Positions 48,072-55,477 of a stretch of 64,000 nucleotides of DNA are shown here, piece by piece. The DNA comes from Chryseobacterium polytrichastri (GTDB lineage Bacteria; Bacteroidota; Bacteroidia; Flavobacteriales; Weeksellaceae), in assembly GCF_900142445.1 (NCBI RefSeq), contig NZ_FRAV01000013.1, positions 1-64,000 on the forward strand, given 5' to 3'. Position 1 is the stretch's first letter, and every line of letters begins with the position of its first letter. A program made the position numbers and the translations under genes. The notes below the pieces were generated by a model. That model saw nothing but the letters and a program-made list of their open reading frames with translations. It searched no databases and was not told the DNA's origin.

Positions 48072-48112
48072 TCCAAAGTTTTAATTAAACATTTCACTTT
48101 AGGAATGGCCAT

Positions 48113-48135
48113 AATTGTGCATAGAAAGCACAACA
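48113..48135 (-). promoter_or_regulatory. hairpin between the thi TPP riboswitch and thiS
   Basis: TTGTGC-tttctat-GCACAA on the minus strand (48115-48133) may be part of the expression platform. There is no T-run behind it, so it would work on translation rather than by termination. Confidence 0.35.
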
Positions 48136-48149
48136 AAAAGTCATCTCAC

Positions 48150-48228
48150 TTTTCCCTACGCTGGTATGATCCAGATCAGGTTCAAAGGGTAAAGTCTCAG
48201 TCTGTTTGTTAACAGACACCCCTAAAGT
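48150..48228 (-). promoter_or_regulatory. TPP riboswitch (THI box) of the thi operon
   Basis: The minus strand reads CTTTAGGGGTGTCTG ... CAGACTGAGACTTTACCC TTTGAACCTGATCTGGATCA TACCAGCGTAGGGA: all conserved blocks of the TPP aptamer are intact. A promoter lies just upstream (48235-48265), so TPP should shut down the whole operon. Confidence 0.96.
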
Positions 48229-48234
48229 ATAGGA

Positions 48235-48265
48235 CGAAGGTAGTTATTTTTTTGAAATGCACAAA
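48235..48265 (-). promoter_or_regulatory. thi operon promoter
   Basis: TTTG (48262-48265), a 19-base spacer and TACCTTCG (48235-48242), one mismatch from TAnnTTTG, on the minus strand. The start point would be at the first base of the aptamer. Confidence 0.65.
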
Positions 48266-48290
48266 ATTGAATTTTATTTGAAATAAAAAA

Positions 48291-48312
48291 ACCATCTTCA
48301 AATTGAGATGGT
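48291..48312 (-). terminator. terminator after the GH19 gene
   Basis: ACCATCT-tcaaattg-AGATGGT, followed by TTTTTTTATTT on the minus strand. The flanking TTGAATTTTATTTGAAAT is repeated at the terminator at 49143-49190. Confidence 0.75.
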
Positions 48313-48414
48313 CCTGTAGTTTTTTAAGTACGCTTACTAATAAGGTTTCAAACTTTCATTTGAATGAAATGGATCCAGATAATTCTTGACTTTTATTATT
48401 TTCCAAAGCGGGCA

Positions 48415-49002
48415 TTAAAGAAAATAACTTAAGCCTGCTTTATATCTGTTAAGCCTGTCTGGTAAACCATTATAGCCCCCATTGATTGTTTTTGTAATTT
48501 TTTTAAAGACAACCAGATTATTTCCAGTATCAATACTTTTATGGATATCTATCTGATCTGCCAGTTCATTTAAATGTCTCGTATTCCAGAACCATCCTGC
48601 ACTTTGCGCTGCATTTTTTAATTGTACATTACTGCATTTGGTAACATTCTTTCCTCCTAAAAGTGTAGGATTTACAATAAAATCAGTTCCTAAAGCAGTT
48701 GATATTGCTTTATAATTTGCTCTGCCTGTAATTTGAATCAATCCTCTTCCTTTAAATTTTACGCCATCTCCTTTTTGAATATTTCCAAGATCTTTTCTCC
48801 CTTCATAAGCGCTTCCGCTTGCGAGTTCTTCTGTGTAAAATAATCCACCACTTTCATGCCCGAGTTGTGCCAAAAAGTTAAGAATTCTCGAAGGAGTATT
48901 AATAGAAAAATGCTCACAATTTTCTATAATATGGGGTAAAAACCCTGAAGCATACGATGATTTCGAACATGTAGCTTCTTTAAGCTGTCCAAGTGTAAGC
49001 AT
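48415..49002 (-). CDS. GH19 chitinase-like / endolysin-type protein
   Basis: A 195-residue single-domain protein of the glycoside hydrolase 19 lysozyme type: FLAQLGHESGGLFYTEELAS includes the catalytic Glu, followed by KFKGRGLIQITGRANYKAIS and AGWFWNTRHLNELA. It lacks a signal peptide and any binding domain; phage endolysins and cell-wall hydrolases have this layout. No phage genes surround it, so it is an orphan, perhaps a domesticated lysin that cuts peptidoglycan or chitin oligomers. Terminator-like direct repeats flank it. Confidence 0.88.
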   Translation of the reverse strand: MLTLGQLKEATCSKSSYASGFLPHIIENCEHFSINTPSRILNFLAQLGHESGGLFYTEELASGSAYEGRKDLGNIQKGDGVKFKGRGLIQITGRANYKAISTALGTDFIVNPTLLGGKNVTKCSNVQLKNAAQSAGWFWNTRHLNELADQIDIHKSIDTGNNLVVFKKITKTINGGYNGLPDRLNRYKAGLSYFL

Positions 49003-49146
49003 AATATTGTCCTTTAAAATTATAGGATAAAGCTATCCTAAAAAAACAAATATGGGTATAGTGGAAGTACTGCTTTGAATTTCGGTATTTCTACTGAATC
49101 TCATCTCTAAAGCTGTTTACATAAAACAAACCTAATAGGTTTTGAA

Positions 49147-49190
49147 TTTTATTTGAAATGAAAAAGACCATCTCAATTTGAGACAGTCTT
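49147..49190 (-). terminator. terminator after the YD-repeat lipoprotein, repeat of 48268-48312
   Basis: AAGAC ca TCTCAA t TTGAGA ca GTCTT followed by TTTTTCATTT on the minus strand. The adjoining TTGAATTTTATTTGAAAT sequence is identical to that at the previous terminator, so the two gene ends were copied from one another. Confidence 0.7.
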
Positions 49191-49212
49191 CGCATTTATT
49201 TTAAATATTTCT

Positions 49213-50055
49213 TTAGTAAAAAAGCTTCAAGCTTCCATCAGAATTATATTGATTAGTCCAATTTGATTGGTTCAGAAAAAATTCACTGCTATAAGGTTTA
49301 AATTCTTTCGAAATTTTTCTTCGAGGGTTATTTTTTGATAATGAAAAATAGAAATAATCTTCAAAAATACCCAAACTCTTGAACGGATTTTGGGTAGAAT
49401 CAAAATTATCAAATATAATTTCATTCGTAACATAAGCATCAATATTATTATGCTTTTCAGTTTTAATTGCCTTTTCTAAATTTCCTGAGTTATTATAAGT
49501 AAACTTTTCTACATATGTCAAAATATAATCTGCAGGATCAGTTGGGTCGTAAGGGATATTAGGATATTGAGTCAAAATTTCGGTCAATTTCCCTGAAGTG
49601 TCATAAGTATACGTCAAATGCTTGTCCATATATACATTATTAACCTGAGGAATAATTAATTTAATAACTCTTCCTTGATTATCAAACTCAAACTTTCTTT
49701 CTTCCAACATAACACTAAAACTAGTATCGCCACTATAATTTTTCATAATCGCCATATTTCCTGTGTAAGATATTGTTGTATAAACTGATTTCGAGTAAAA
49801 ATAAGAAAACCCCGTACTTCCGGAAAGTTCCAACTTTCCTCCTATCTTTTTAGTTACTCTTCCTTGAGCATCATAATCAAAAGTATAATTTAATTCATTT
49901 CCAGCAGAGGGTTGCGATAAATTTGGGAAATTCCAAGATACTTTACCTGTGTTTCCGTTAACTGGCTGAGTAATATCAGTTGTTACTTCATCATCATTAT
50001 TTGAACAAGAGGTAAAAGCCAACAATGTGGCAAAGAATAATAATTTAAGTTTCAT
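49213..50055 (-). CDS. exported lipoprotein with YD-type repeats
   Basis: A 280-residue lipoprotein: MKLKLLFFATLLAFTSCSNN with the acylated Cys17. The following SNNDDE matches the acidic lipoprotein export signal that sends Bacteroidota lipoproteins to the cell surface. Repeats such as FDYDAQGRVTKKI, FDNQGRVIKLI, YTYDTSGKLTEIL and YNNSGNLEKAI recall RHS/YD repeats, usually carbohydrate- or toxin-associated. No toxin domain is present. Function unknown. Confidence 0.8.
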   Translation of the reverse strand: MKLKLLFFATLLAFTSCSNNDDEVTTDITQPVNGNTGKVSWNFPNLSQPSAGNELNYTFDYDAQGRVTKKIGGKLELSGSTGFSYFYSKSVYTTISYTGNMAIMKNYSGDTSFSVMLEERKFEFDNQGRVIKLIIPQVNNVYMDKHLTYTYDTSGKLTEILTQYPNIPYDPTDPADYILTYVEKFTYNNSGNLEKAIKTEKHNNIDAYVTNEIIFDNFDSTQNPFKSLGIFEDYFYFSLSKNNPRRKISKEFKPYSSEFFLNQSNWTNQYNSDGSLKLFY

Positions 50056-50070
50056 TTTATTTAGTTTTTA

Positions 50071-50745
50071 CTATTCACAAGCTCTCCAAATTGCATCATT
50101 CTGCGGAACGGGAGCTATGATTTCAATATTTTCTTTGGTGACAGGGTGTATAAATTCTAGTTTTCTTGCGTGAAGATTAATTCCACCATCCGGATTGGAT
50201 CGAGGTGCGCCATATTTTAAATCTCCTTTAATAGGAACTCCACTTTTAGATAGTTGAGCTCTAATCTGGTGATGTCTTCCGGTTTCAAGATCAATTTCCA
50301 GCAAAAGATAATTATCCAACTTTTTAATAACGTGGTAGGTAAGAATCGCTTCTTTTGCCCCTTCCGTTACTTTTGTGAAAACAATGGCTTTATTATTTTT
50401 TTCGTTCTTCTGTAAATAATGCACCAAACGCTGACTTTGCGGAATCATCTCTTTCGCCACAACTGCCCAATACGTTTTTTTCACCTCCCTGTTTTTAACC
50501 ATTTGTGTTAAACGGGAAAGTGCTTTGGACGTTTTAGCATAAATGACTAACCCAGAAGTTGGGCGGTCTATACGATGAACCAAACCGAGAAAAACATTTC
50601 CCGGTTTAGCATCTCTTATTTTTATAAAATTTTTGATGGAATCTAATAACGATTCGTCACCCGTTTTATCACCTTGTACAAGCTGACCTACTTTTTTGTT
50701 TATCACCAAAAGATGGTTGTCTTCATAAACAATTTGCTCCTCCAT
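50071..50745 (-). CDS. RluA-family 23S/tRNA pseudouridine synthase
   Basis: A 224-residue RluA-type enzyme with catalytic Asp in LGLVHRIDRPTSGLVIYAK (about residue 62), plus LETGRHHQIRAQLS and HARKLEFIHPVTKE. There is no S4 domain, so it is a short RluA/RluC-like form whose RNA target cannot be told. Three bases from the small membrane protein upstream, in a panB-membrane protein-pseudouridine synthase unit. Confidence 0.9.
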   Translation of the reverse strand: MEEQIVYEDNHLLVINKKVGQLVQGDKTGDESLLDSIKNFIKIRDAKPGNVFLGLVHRIDRPTSGLVIYAKTSKALSRLTQMVKNREVKKTYWAVVAKEMIPQSQRLVHYLQKNEKNNKAIVFTKVTEGAKEAILTYHVIKKLDNYLLLEIDLETGRHHQIRAQLSKSGVPIKGDLKYGAPRSNPDGGINLHARKLEFIHPVTKENIEIIAPVPQNDAIWRACE

Positions 50746-50748
50746 TTT

Positions 50749-51069
50749 TTAAGCCTGTCTTTGTCTGTTTGAAAAAGAAAGAATAATCCCTCCCAGAAGT
50801 CCTAATGTTTTCATTCCTGCCAATCTTGAATCCAACGGTAAAAATGCACCGATAATACATAAACCCGCCGCCGCATACATTGGATAAATAAAATTTTTAT
50901 TGGAAAGAAAAGGAGCCTGAAGAACAAAGCTTATTCCTATTATTATATAAAACACTCTTTTGGAAAGCAGATTACTTACGTCCGGAGAAAAAATATTAAA
51001 CCATCCCGCTGCAAGGCAAATCACAGCAATTACGGAAATAATTCCTTGTATCGTTTGTTGGTTTCTCAT
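50749..51069 (-). CDS. small integral membrane protein
   Basis: A 106-residue protein with about three to four hydrophobic helices (IISVIAVICLAAGWFNIF, VFYIIIGISFVLQAPF, YPMYAAAGLCIIGAFLPL, TLGLLGGIILSF). There is no known motif. It is 9 bases from panB and 3 from the pseudouridine synthase, so co-transcribed with both. Function unknown. Confidence 0.75.
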   Translation of the reverse strand: MRNQQTIQGIISVIAVICLAAGWFNIFSPDVSNLLSKRVFYIIIGISFVLQAPFLSNKNFIYPMYAAAGLCIIGAFLPLDSRLAGMKTLGLLGGIILSFSNRQRQA

Positions 51070-51078
51070 TAAATAATA

Positions 51079-51894
51079 TTAGTAGCTTTCAGTTTCGTTT
51101 GGAAATTCAACGTTTTTCACGTCTTTTACATATTGAGCCACAGCTCCTGTAATTTCTGTATAAAGATCCAGATATCTTCTTAAAAATTTTGGACTAAAAC
51201 CTTGGTTCATCCCAACCATATCGTGATACACTAAAACTTGGCCGTCACAATCTGGTCCAGCTCCGATTCCGATTGTTGGAATAGAAATGCTTTCACTTAC
51301 TTTCTTAGCCAAATCAGCTGGGATTTTCTCTAAAACAATAGCAAAACATCCTAATTCTTCTAAAATCTGAGCATCAGCAATTAGTTTTTCAGCTTCAGCT
51401 TCATCCTTTGCTCTTACTTTATACGTCCCAAATTTGTAAATTGACTGAGGTGTCAAACCTAAATGTCCCATCACAGGAATTCCGGCATTGATAATTTTTT
51501 TGATAGATTTTGAAATCTCTTTCCCTCCTTCAATCTTTACCGCATGTGCTCCTCCTTCTTTCATCATTCTCACCGCAGATTCCAATGCTTTCTCAGGATT
51601 ACTCTGATAGGTTCCGAAAGGTAAGTCTGCCACCACCAATGCTCTGTTTGTTCCACGAACAACACTTTGGGCATGGTAAATCATCTGATCTAATGTAATG
51701 GGTAAGGTAGTTTCAAAACCCGCCATTACATTTGCTGCAGAATCTCCTATCAAAACAGCATCAATTCCACCTGCATCTACCATTTTAGCCGTGGTAAAAT
51801 CATATGCAGTAAGCATAGTAATTTTCTCCTTGTCGAATTTCATTTTACGCAAGGTTTCAGTAGTAACTTTTTTAATTTCAGAGTGAACAGACAT
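51079..51894 (-). CDS. panB: ketopantoate hydroxymethyltransferase
   Basis: A 271-residue enzyme making ketopantoate from 2-oxoisovalerate and methylene-THF in pantothenate/CoA synthesis. Motifs: [86 protein letters not shown]. No panC/panD neighbours. Separated by 63 bases and a terminator from the crp gene. Confidence 0.96.
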   Translation of the reverse strand: MSVHSEIKKVTTETLRKMKFDKEKITMLTAYDFTTAKMVDAGGIDAVLIGDSAANVMAGFETTLPITLDQMIYHAQSVVRGTNRALVVADLPFGTYQSNPEKALESAVRMMKEGGAHAVKIEGGKEISKSIKKIINAGIPVMGHLGLTPQSIYKFGTYKVRAKDEAEAEKLIADAQILEELGCFAIVLEKIPADLAKKVSESISIPTIGIGAGPDCDGQVLVYHDMVGMNQGFSPKFLRRYLDLYTEITGAVAQYVKDVKNVEFPNETESY

Positions 51895-51920
51895 AATTTA
51901 TCTATTTTTTAAAAGTTAAA

Positions 51921-51940
51921 AAGTCGGCTTTCGCCGACTT
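51921..51940 (-). terminator. terminator after the Crp-family gene
   Basis: AAGTCGGC-tttc-GCCGACTT, an 8-bp GC-rich stem. On the minus strand it is followed by TTTTTAACTTTT. Confidence 0.85.
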
Positions 51941-51956
51941 AAGTTTTTGGTATGAT

Positions 51957-52670
51957 TTATAAAACTACGTGTCCTAGTTTCATTAGTTTGTCGTGATTCA
52001 GAATTTTGATATTTCTTCCGTCTACTTCTATCAAACTGTCCTGTTTGAATTCGGAAATCAAACGAATGGCACTTTCTGTTGCCGTTCCTATAATATTGGC
52101 AATCTCTTCTCTTGTTAAAGAGATTTTAATAAATCCTTCTGGGTCAACACCTAATTTCTGTTCCAATAAAATCAGAATTTCAGCTAACCTCTCTCTTACC
52201 GTTTTTTGAGCCAAGAAAGTAATCGTATTTGAAGACTCTCCTAATTCATAAGATATTTTTTGAAGCATTACGAAAGATAACTGAGGATCTACCTCCAGAA
52301 GATACATAAAAACCTCGGCAGGAAGAAAAATACACTCAATATCTGTCATTGCTTCTGCTTTGGCTTGAAAATTTTCTCCACAAAGCAAAGATCGGTAGCC
52401 GATGATATCACCTTCTTTAATAAATCTCAAAATCTGGTCTTTCCCGAAAGCTCCCGATTTGGAAAGCTTAGCAGCACCTTTATCTAAAAAGTAGACTCCT
52501 TTTGGAGTTTCCCCGTCTTCGAAAATGGTATCGTGCTTTTGAAAACTCAGCCTTTTCTTGGCGTTAATATACTTCTCAAAATCTGCACTAGTAAGTCTTT
52601 CCTTGAATGATTTATCATTAAAAACTCTGGCGAACCTCTCTTCAATTGCAATCTGTTGTTCCTGCGACAT
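51957..52670 (-). CDS. Crp/Fnr-family regulator without FNR cysteines
   Basis: Starts at MSQEQQIAIEERF (52670; another ATG four codons earlier is possible). It has a cNMP-binding domain (about 30-145: FEDGETPKGVYFLDKGAAKL, IGYRSLLCGENF) and a C-terminal helix-turn-helix (LTREEIANIIGTATESAIRL). Only two Cys are present (LLCGEN and DIECIF), so the N-terminal [4Fe-4S] cluster of FNR is missing. A different signal, such as a nucleotide or haem/NO, is likely. It is divergent from ccoI with a 71-base gap, so regulation of the cbb3 locus is plausible. Confidence 0.9.
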   Translation of the reverse strand: MSQEQQIAIEERFARVFNDKSFKERLTSADFEKYINAKKRLSFQKHDTIFEDGETPKGVYFLDKGAAKLSKSGAFGKDQILRFIKEGDIIGYRSLLCGENFQAKAEAMTDIECIFLPAEVFMYLLEVDPQLSFVMLQKISYELGESSNTITFLAQKTVRERLAEILILLEQKLGVDPEGFIKISLTREEIANIIGTATESAIRLISEFKQDSLIEVDGRNIKILNHDKLMKLGHVVL

Positions 52671-52731
52671 TTTATATGACATTTATCACAAAAATAGCAC
52701 ATTTTAAAACGATAAACAAAAAAAAATGTTA

Positions 52732-52739
52732 TAATTTTG
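52732..52739 (+). promoter_or_regulatory. candidate -7 box for ccoI
   Basis: TAATTTTG fits TAnnTTTG 14 bases upstream of the ccoI ATG, leaving a very short leader. There is no -33 match. The 71-base divergent gap must hold any Crp-family site; no clean palindrome was found. Confidence 0.35.
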
Positions 52740-52753
52740 TAAGTCAATAATTT

Positions 52754-55138
52754 ATGGAGGTGAGCGAGAACTGTTTTCATTGTGGACAAGGTATAGAAAA
52801 GGAAAGAATTCTTTTTGACGAAAGGATCTTCTGTTGCAACGGTTGCAAATCTGTTTATGAAATTCTAAATACCAATAATCTAAGTAATTTTTACGAATTA
52901 AATAAAACGGCAGGAATTCGTCCAAGTGATGAAAACGCTTCCCAATTTGATTATTTAGACACCCCGGAAATCTTTGATAAAGTAACAGATTTCTCGGAAG
53001 GGAACACAAGCTTAATCACATTTAAAGTCCCTGTAATCCATTGCTCTTCTTGCATTTGGCTATTGGAAAGCCTTCATACCTTAAATGAAAATATTAAATA
53101 TTCACAGGTCAACTTCACAAGAAAGACCTTACAGGTTTCATTCAACCATAACGACCTGAAACTAAGCGAACTCGCTAAATTTTTAACCAATCTAGGATAT
53201 AAACCGGTTATCAGCCTTGAAACTGCCGATAAAAACGAAGATCATCTCGACAAATCTTTATTGGTAAAATTTGCGATTGCAGCATTCGCTTTTGGTAACG
53301 GAATGTTCCTTGCCTTTCCTGAATATATTGGAGGCGAAGATTACTGGATGGAGCATTATAAAGGCTTATTCAGAACCTTAATATTTCTATTAGCTACCCC
53401 TGTTGTATTTTATTCTGCTTCAGACTATTACAAATCTGCTTGGTACGGATTAAAAAATAAGATCGTCAACATTGACGTCCCGATTGTTTTAGGAATCTTT
53501 GTTCTTTATGGAAGAAGTATTTATGAAGTCGTTACTGATTACGGACCAGGATACTTTGATACGCTTTGTGGACTTTTATTCTTTATGCTTTTGGGGAAAA
53601 TATTCCAGAAAAGAACATACAGTGCCCTTTCATATGATCGAGATTACAAATCTTTTTATCCAATTGCCGTAACGAAAGTTGATTTTGAAGGAAAGCAGGA
53701 TAATATTTTATTATCTGAAATAAAAGTTGGTGATAGAATTTTAGTTAGAAATCAGGAAATCATTCCTGTTGACGGAATTTTGATCAACGGAGAAGGAAAT
53801 ATTGACAACAGTTTCATTACCGGAGAAAGCGAAAGCATCAGCAAACAACCCGGAGATAAAATTTTCGCTGGAGGAAAACAAATTGGATCTTCTTTAGAAT
53901 TGGAAGTGATCAAAAATGTGGATCAAAGTTATTTAACTCAACTTTGGAATAAAGAAGCATTTAAAAAACATGAAACAGGACTTGACAACCTTACAAATAA
54001 TGTCAGCAAATATTTCACATTCATTATTTTAGGCATCGCTTTAGCTGCGGGAACCTACTGGTATTTTATTGATTTAGATAAAATGTTTCAGGTTATTTCT
54101 GCGATTCTAATTATTGCCTGCCCATGCGCCCTTGCATTGTCGGCACCATTTACTTTTGGTCACATCATGAGGATTTTAGGGAGAAATAAATTCTATGTGA
54201 AAGATACTTTAACTATCGAAAAAATTGCTAAAATCAATACGATTGTTTTTGATAAAACAGGAACAATTACGCATAGAAAAAAATCAAACATCAAATATGA
54301 AGGTCCTGAAATGCAGGAATTTGATGTATTGAATATCAAAACTTTATTAAAAAACTCCAATCATCCGCTTTCAAAATCGTTATATGAATTCATTGAATCT
54401 AAGGACGAATATTTCCCAGTGGACCGTTTTCAGGAAATATCAGGAAAAGGTTATGAAGCCAGCGTAAGAGGTAATATCTATAAGATTGGTTCTGCACGTT
54501 ATAACAACCAAGAGTCAAAAAACCTTGAAACCGCTGTTTACATCAGCAAAAATGACGAGTTTTTAGGAAAATTCATCTTTAAAAATGAATACCGTGCCAA
54601 ACTGAAAGACTTATTTAAAAAATTAACGAACTATAATATTTATATTCTGAGCGGAGATAACTCTTCAGAAGAAAATCAATTAAAGGAATTAATACCAAAT
54701 TGTCAGGCAATGGCATTCAACCAAAGCCCGGAAGACAAATTAAATTATATCAAAAATCTTCAAGACAAAAACTTAAAAGTTGCCATGCTTGGAGATGGCT
54801 TAAATGACGCGGGAGCCCTTAAACAAAGTAATGTAGGAATCGCAATTGCCGATGATACCAATAGCTTCACTCCTTCATCTGACGTCATTATGAACGGAGA
54901 TAAAGTGGTAACTCTTGACAACTATTTAAACGTTTGTAAAGGCTCGATTACTATTGTAAAAATGACATTCATAATTAGTTTTCTATACAATATTGTAGGA
55001 TTAAGCTATGCCGTGACAGGCCACATGCATCCACTTTTCGCAGCATTAATAATGCCTGCAAGCTCAATCACCGTAGTTACATTTACCACCGTTTCCACAT
55101 GGATATTGGGAAGAAAGTATTTCAAAAAACACGCTTAA
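52754..55138 (+). CDS. ccoI: cbb3 oxidase copper-transporting P-type ATPase
   Basis: A 794-residue P1B-ATPase that exports copper for cbb3 assembly. The N-terminal CFHCGQGI and CCNGCKSVY zinc/copper sites are followed by an HMA domain (VIHCSSCIWLLESLHTL). Membrane part: CPC at residues 456-458 (IIACPCALALSAP), phosphorylation Asp500 in FDKTGTIT, HP in NSNHPLSKS, and GDGLNDAGALK in the hinge. It is the first gene of the locus, before ccoS. Different from plain CopA because of its extended N-terminus and position. Confidence 0.95.
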   Translation: MEVSENCFHCGQGIEKERILFDERIFCCNGCKSVYEILNTNNLSNFYELNKTAGIRPSDENASQFDYLDTPEIFDKVTDFSEGNTSLITFKVPVIHCSSCIWLLESLHTLNENIKYSQVNFTRKTLQVSFNHNDLKLSELAKFLTNLGYKPVISLETADKNEDHLDKSLLVKFAIAAFAFGNGMFLAFPEYIGGEDYWMEHYKGLFRTLIFLLATPVVFYSASDYYKSAWYGLKNKIVNIDVPIVLGIFVLYGRSIYEVVTDYGPGYFDTLCGLLFFMLLGKIFQKRTYSALSYDRDYKSFYPIAVTKVDFEGKQDNILLSEIKVGDRILVRNQEIIPVDGILINGEGNIDNSFITGESESISKQPGDKIFAGGKQIGSSLELEVIKNVDQSYLTQLWNKEAFKKHETGLDNLTNNVSKYFTFIILGIALAAGTYWYFIDLDKMFQVISAILIIACPCALALSAPFTFGHIMRILGRNKFYVKDTLTIEKIAKINTIVFDKTGTITHRKKSNIKYEGPEMQEFDVLNIKTLLKNSNHPLSKSLYEFIESKDEYFPVDRFQEISGKGYEASVRGNIYKIGSARYNNQESKNLETAVYISKNDEFLGKFIFKNEYRAKLKDLFKKLTNYNIYILSGDNSSEENQLKELIPNCQAMAFNQSPEDKLNYIKNLQDKNLKVAMLGDGLNDAGALKQSNVGIAIADDTNSFTPSSDVIMNGDKVVTLDNYLNVCKGSITIVKMTFIISFLYNIVGLSYAVTGHMHPLFAALIMPASSITVVTFTTVSTWILGRKYFKKHA

Positions 55139-55208
55139 AAGCCCTTATTTAGACTGATTTTAAATTAGCAAGTGCAGCTATTTCGTGATTAATATCATTA
55201 TTTTTCAC

Positions 55209-55216
55209 TAAATTTG
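55209..55216 (+). promoter_or_regulatory. candidate -7 box for the ccoS-ccoNOQP operon
   Basis: TAAATTTG fits TAnnTTTG and lies 32 bases before ccoS. The -33 box is not clear. A second possible box, TAATTTTG, is at 55233-55240. Confidence 0.4.
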
Positions 55217-55247
55217 AGCCCTGAAAATAGGTTAATTTTGTTGTCAA

Positions 55248-55472
55248 ATGGATATTCTATATTTAATGATCCTCTGCAGTGTTTCTTTGGCTGCAATTTT
55301 CTTGGTCGTTTTTATAGTCAATGCAAGGAAAGGACAGTTTGAAGATGACGAATCTCCGGCTGTACGAATCCTCTTTGACTCTGGCGAAATCAAGGAAAAA
55401 GAAGATGATGGCAATAAACCCAACAAGAAAGAAATAGGAGAAAATAATAAAATTGAAGAAAAAAGTGAATAG
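55248..55472 (+). CDS. ccoS: cbb3 oxidase assembly protein CcoS
   Basis: A 74-residue protein with one N-terminal helix (DILYLMILCSVSLAAIFLVVFI) and an acidic, Lys-rich tail (NARKGQFEDDESPAVRILFD then EKEDDGNKPNKKE). CcoS-type proteins help insert cofactors into cbb3. Six bases before ccoN. The KGQFDDxE pattern is the family hallmark. Confidence 0.88.
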   Translation: MDILYLMILCSVSLAAIFLVVFIVNARKGQFEDDESPAVRILFDSGEIKEKEDDGNKPNKKEIGENNKIEEKSE

Positions 55473-55477
55473 TTGAT

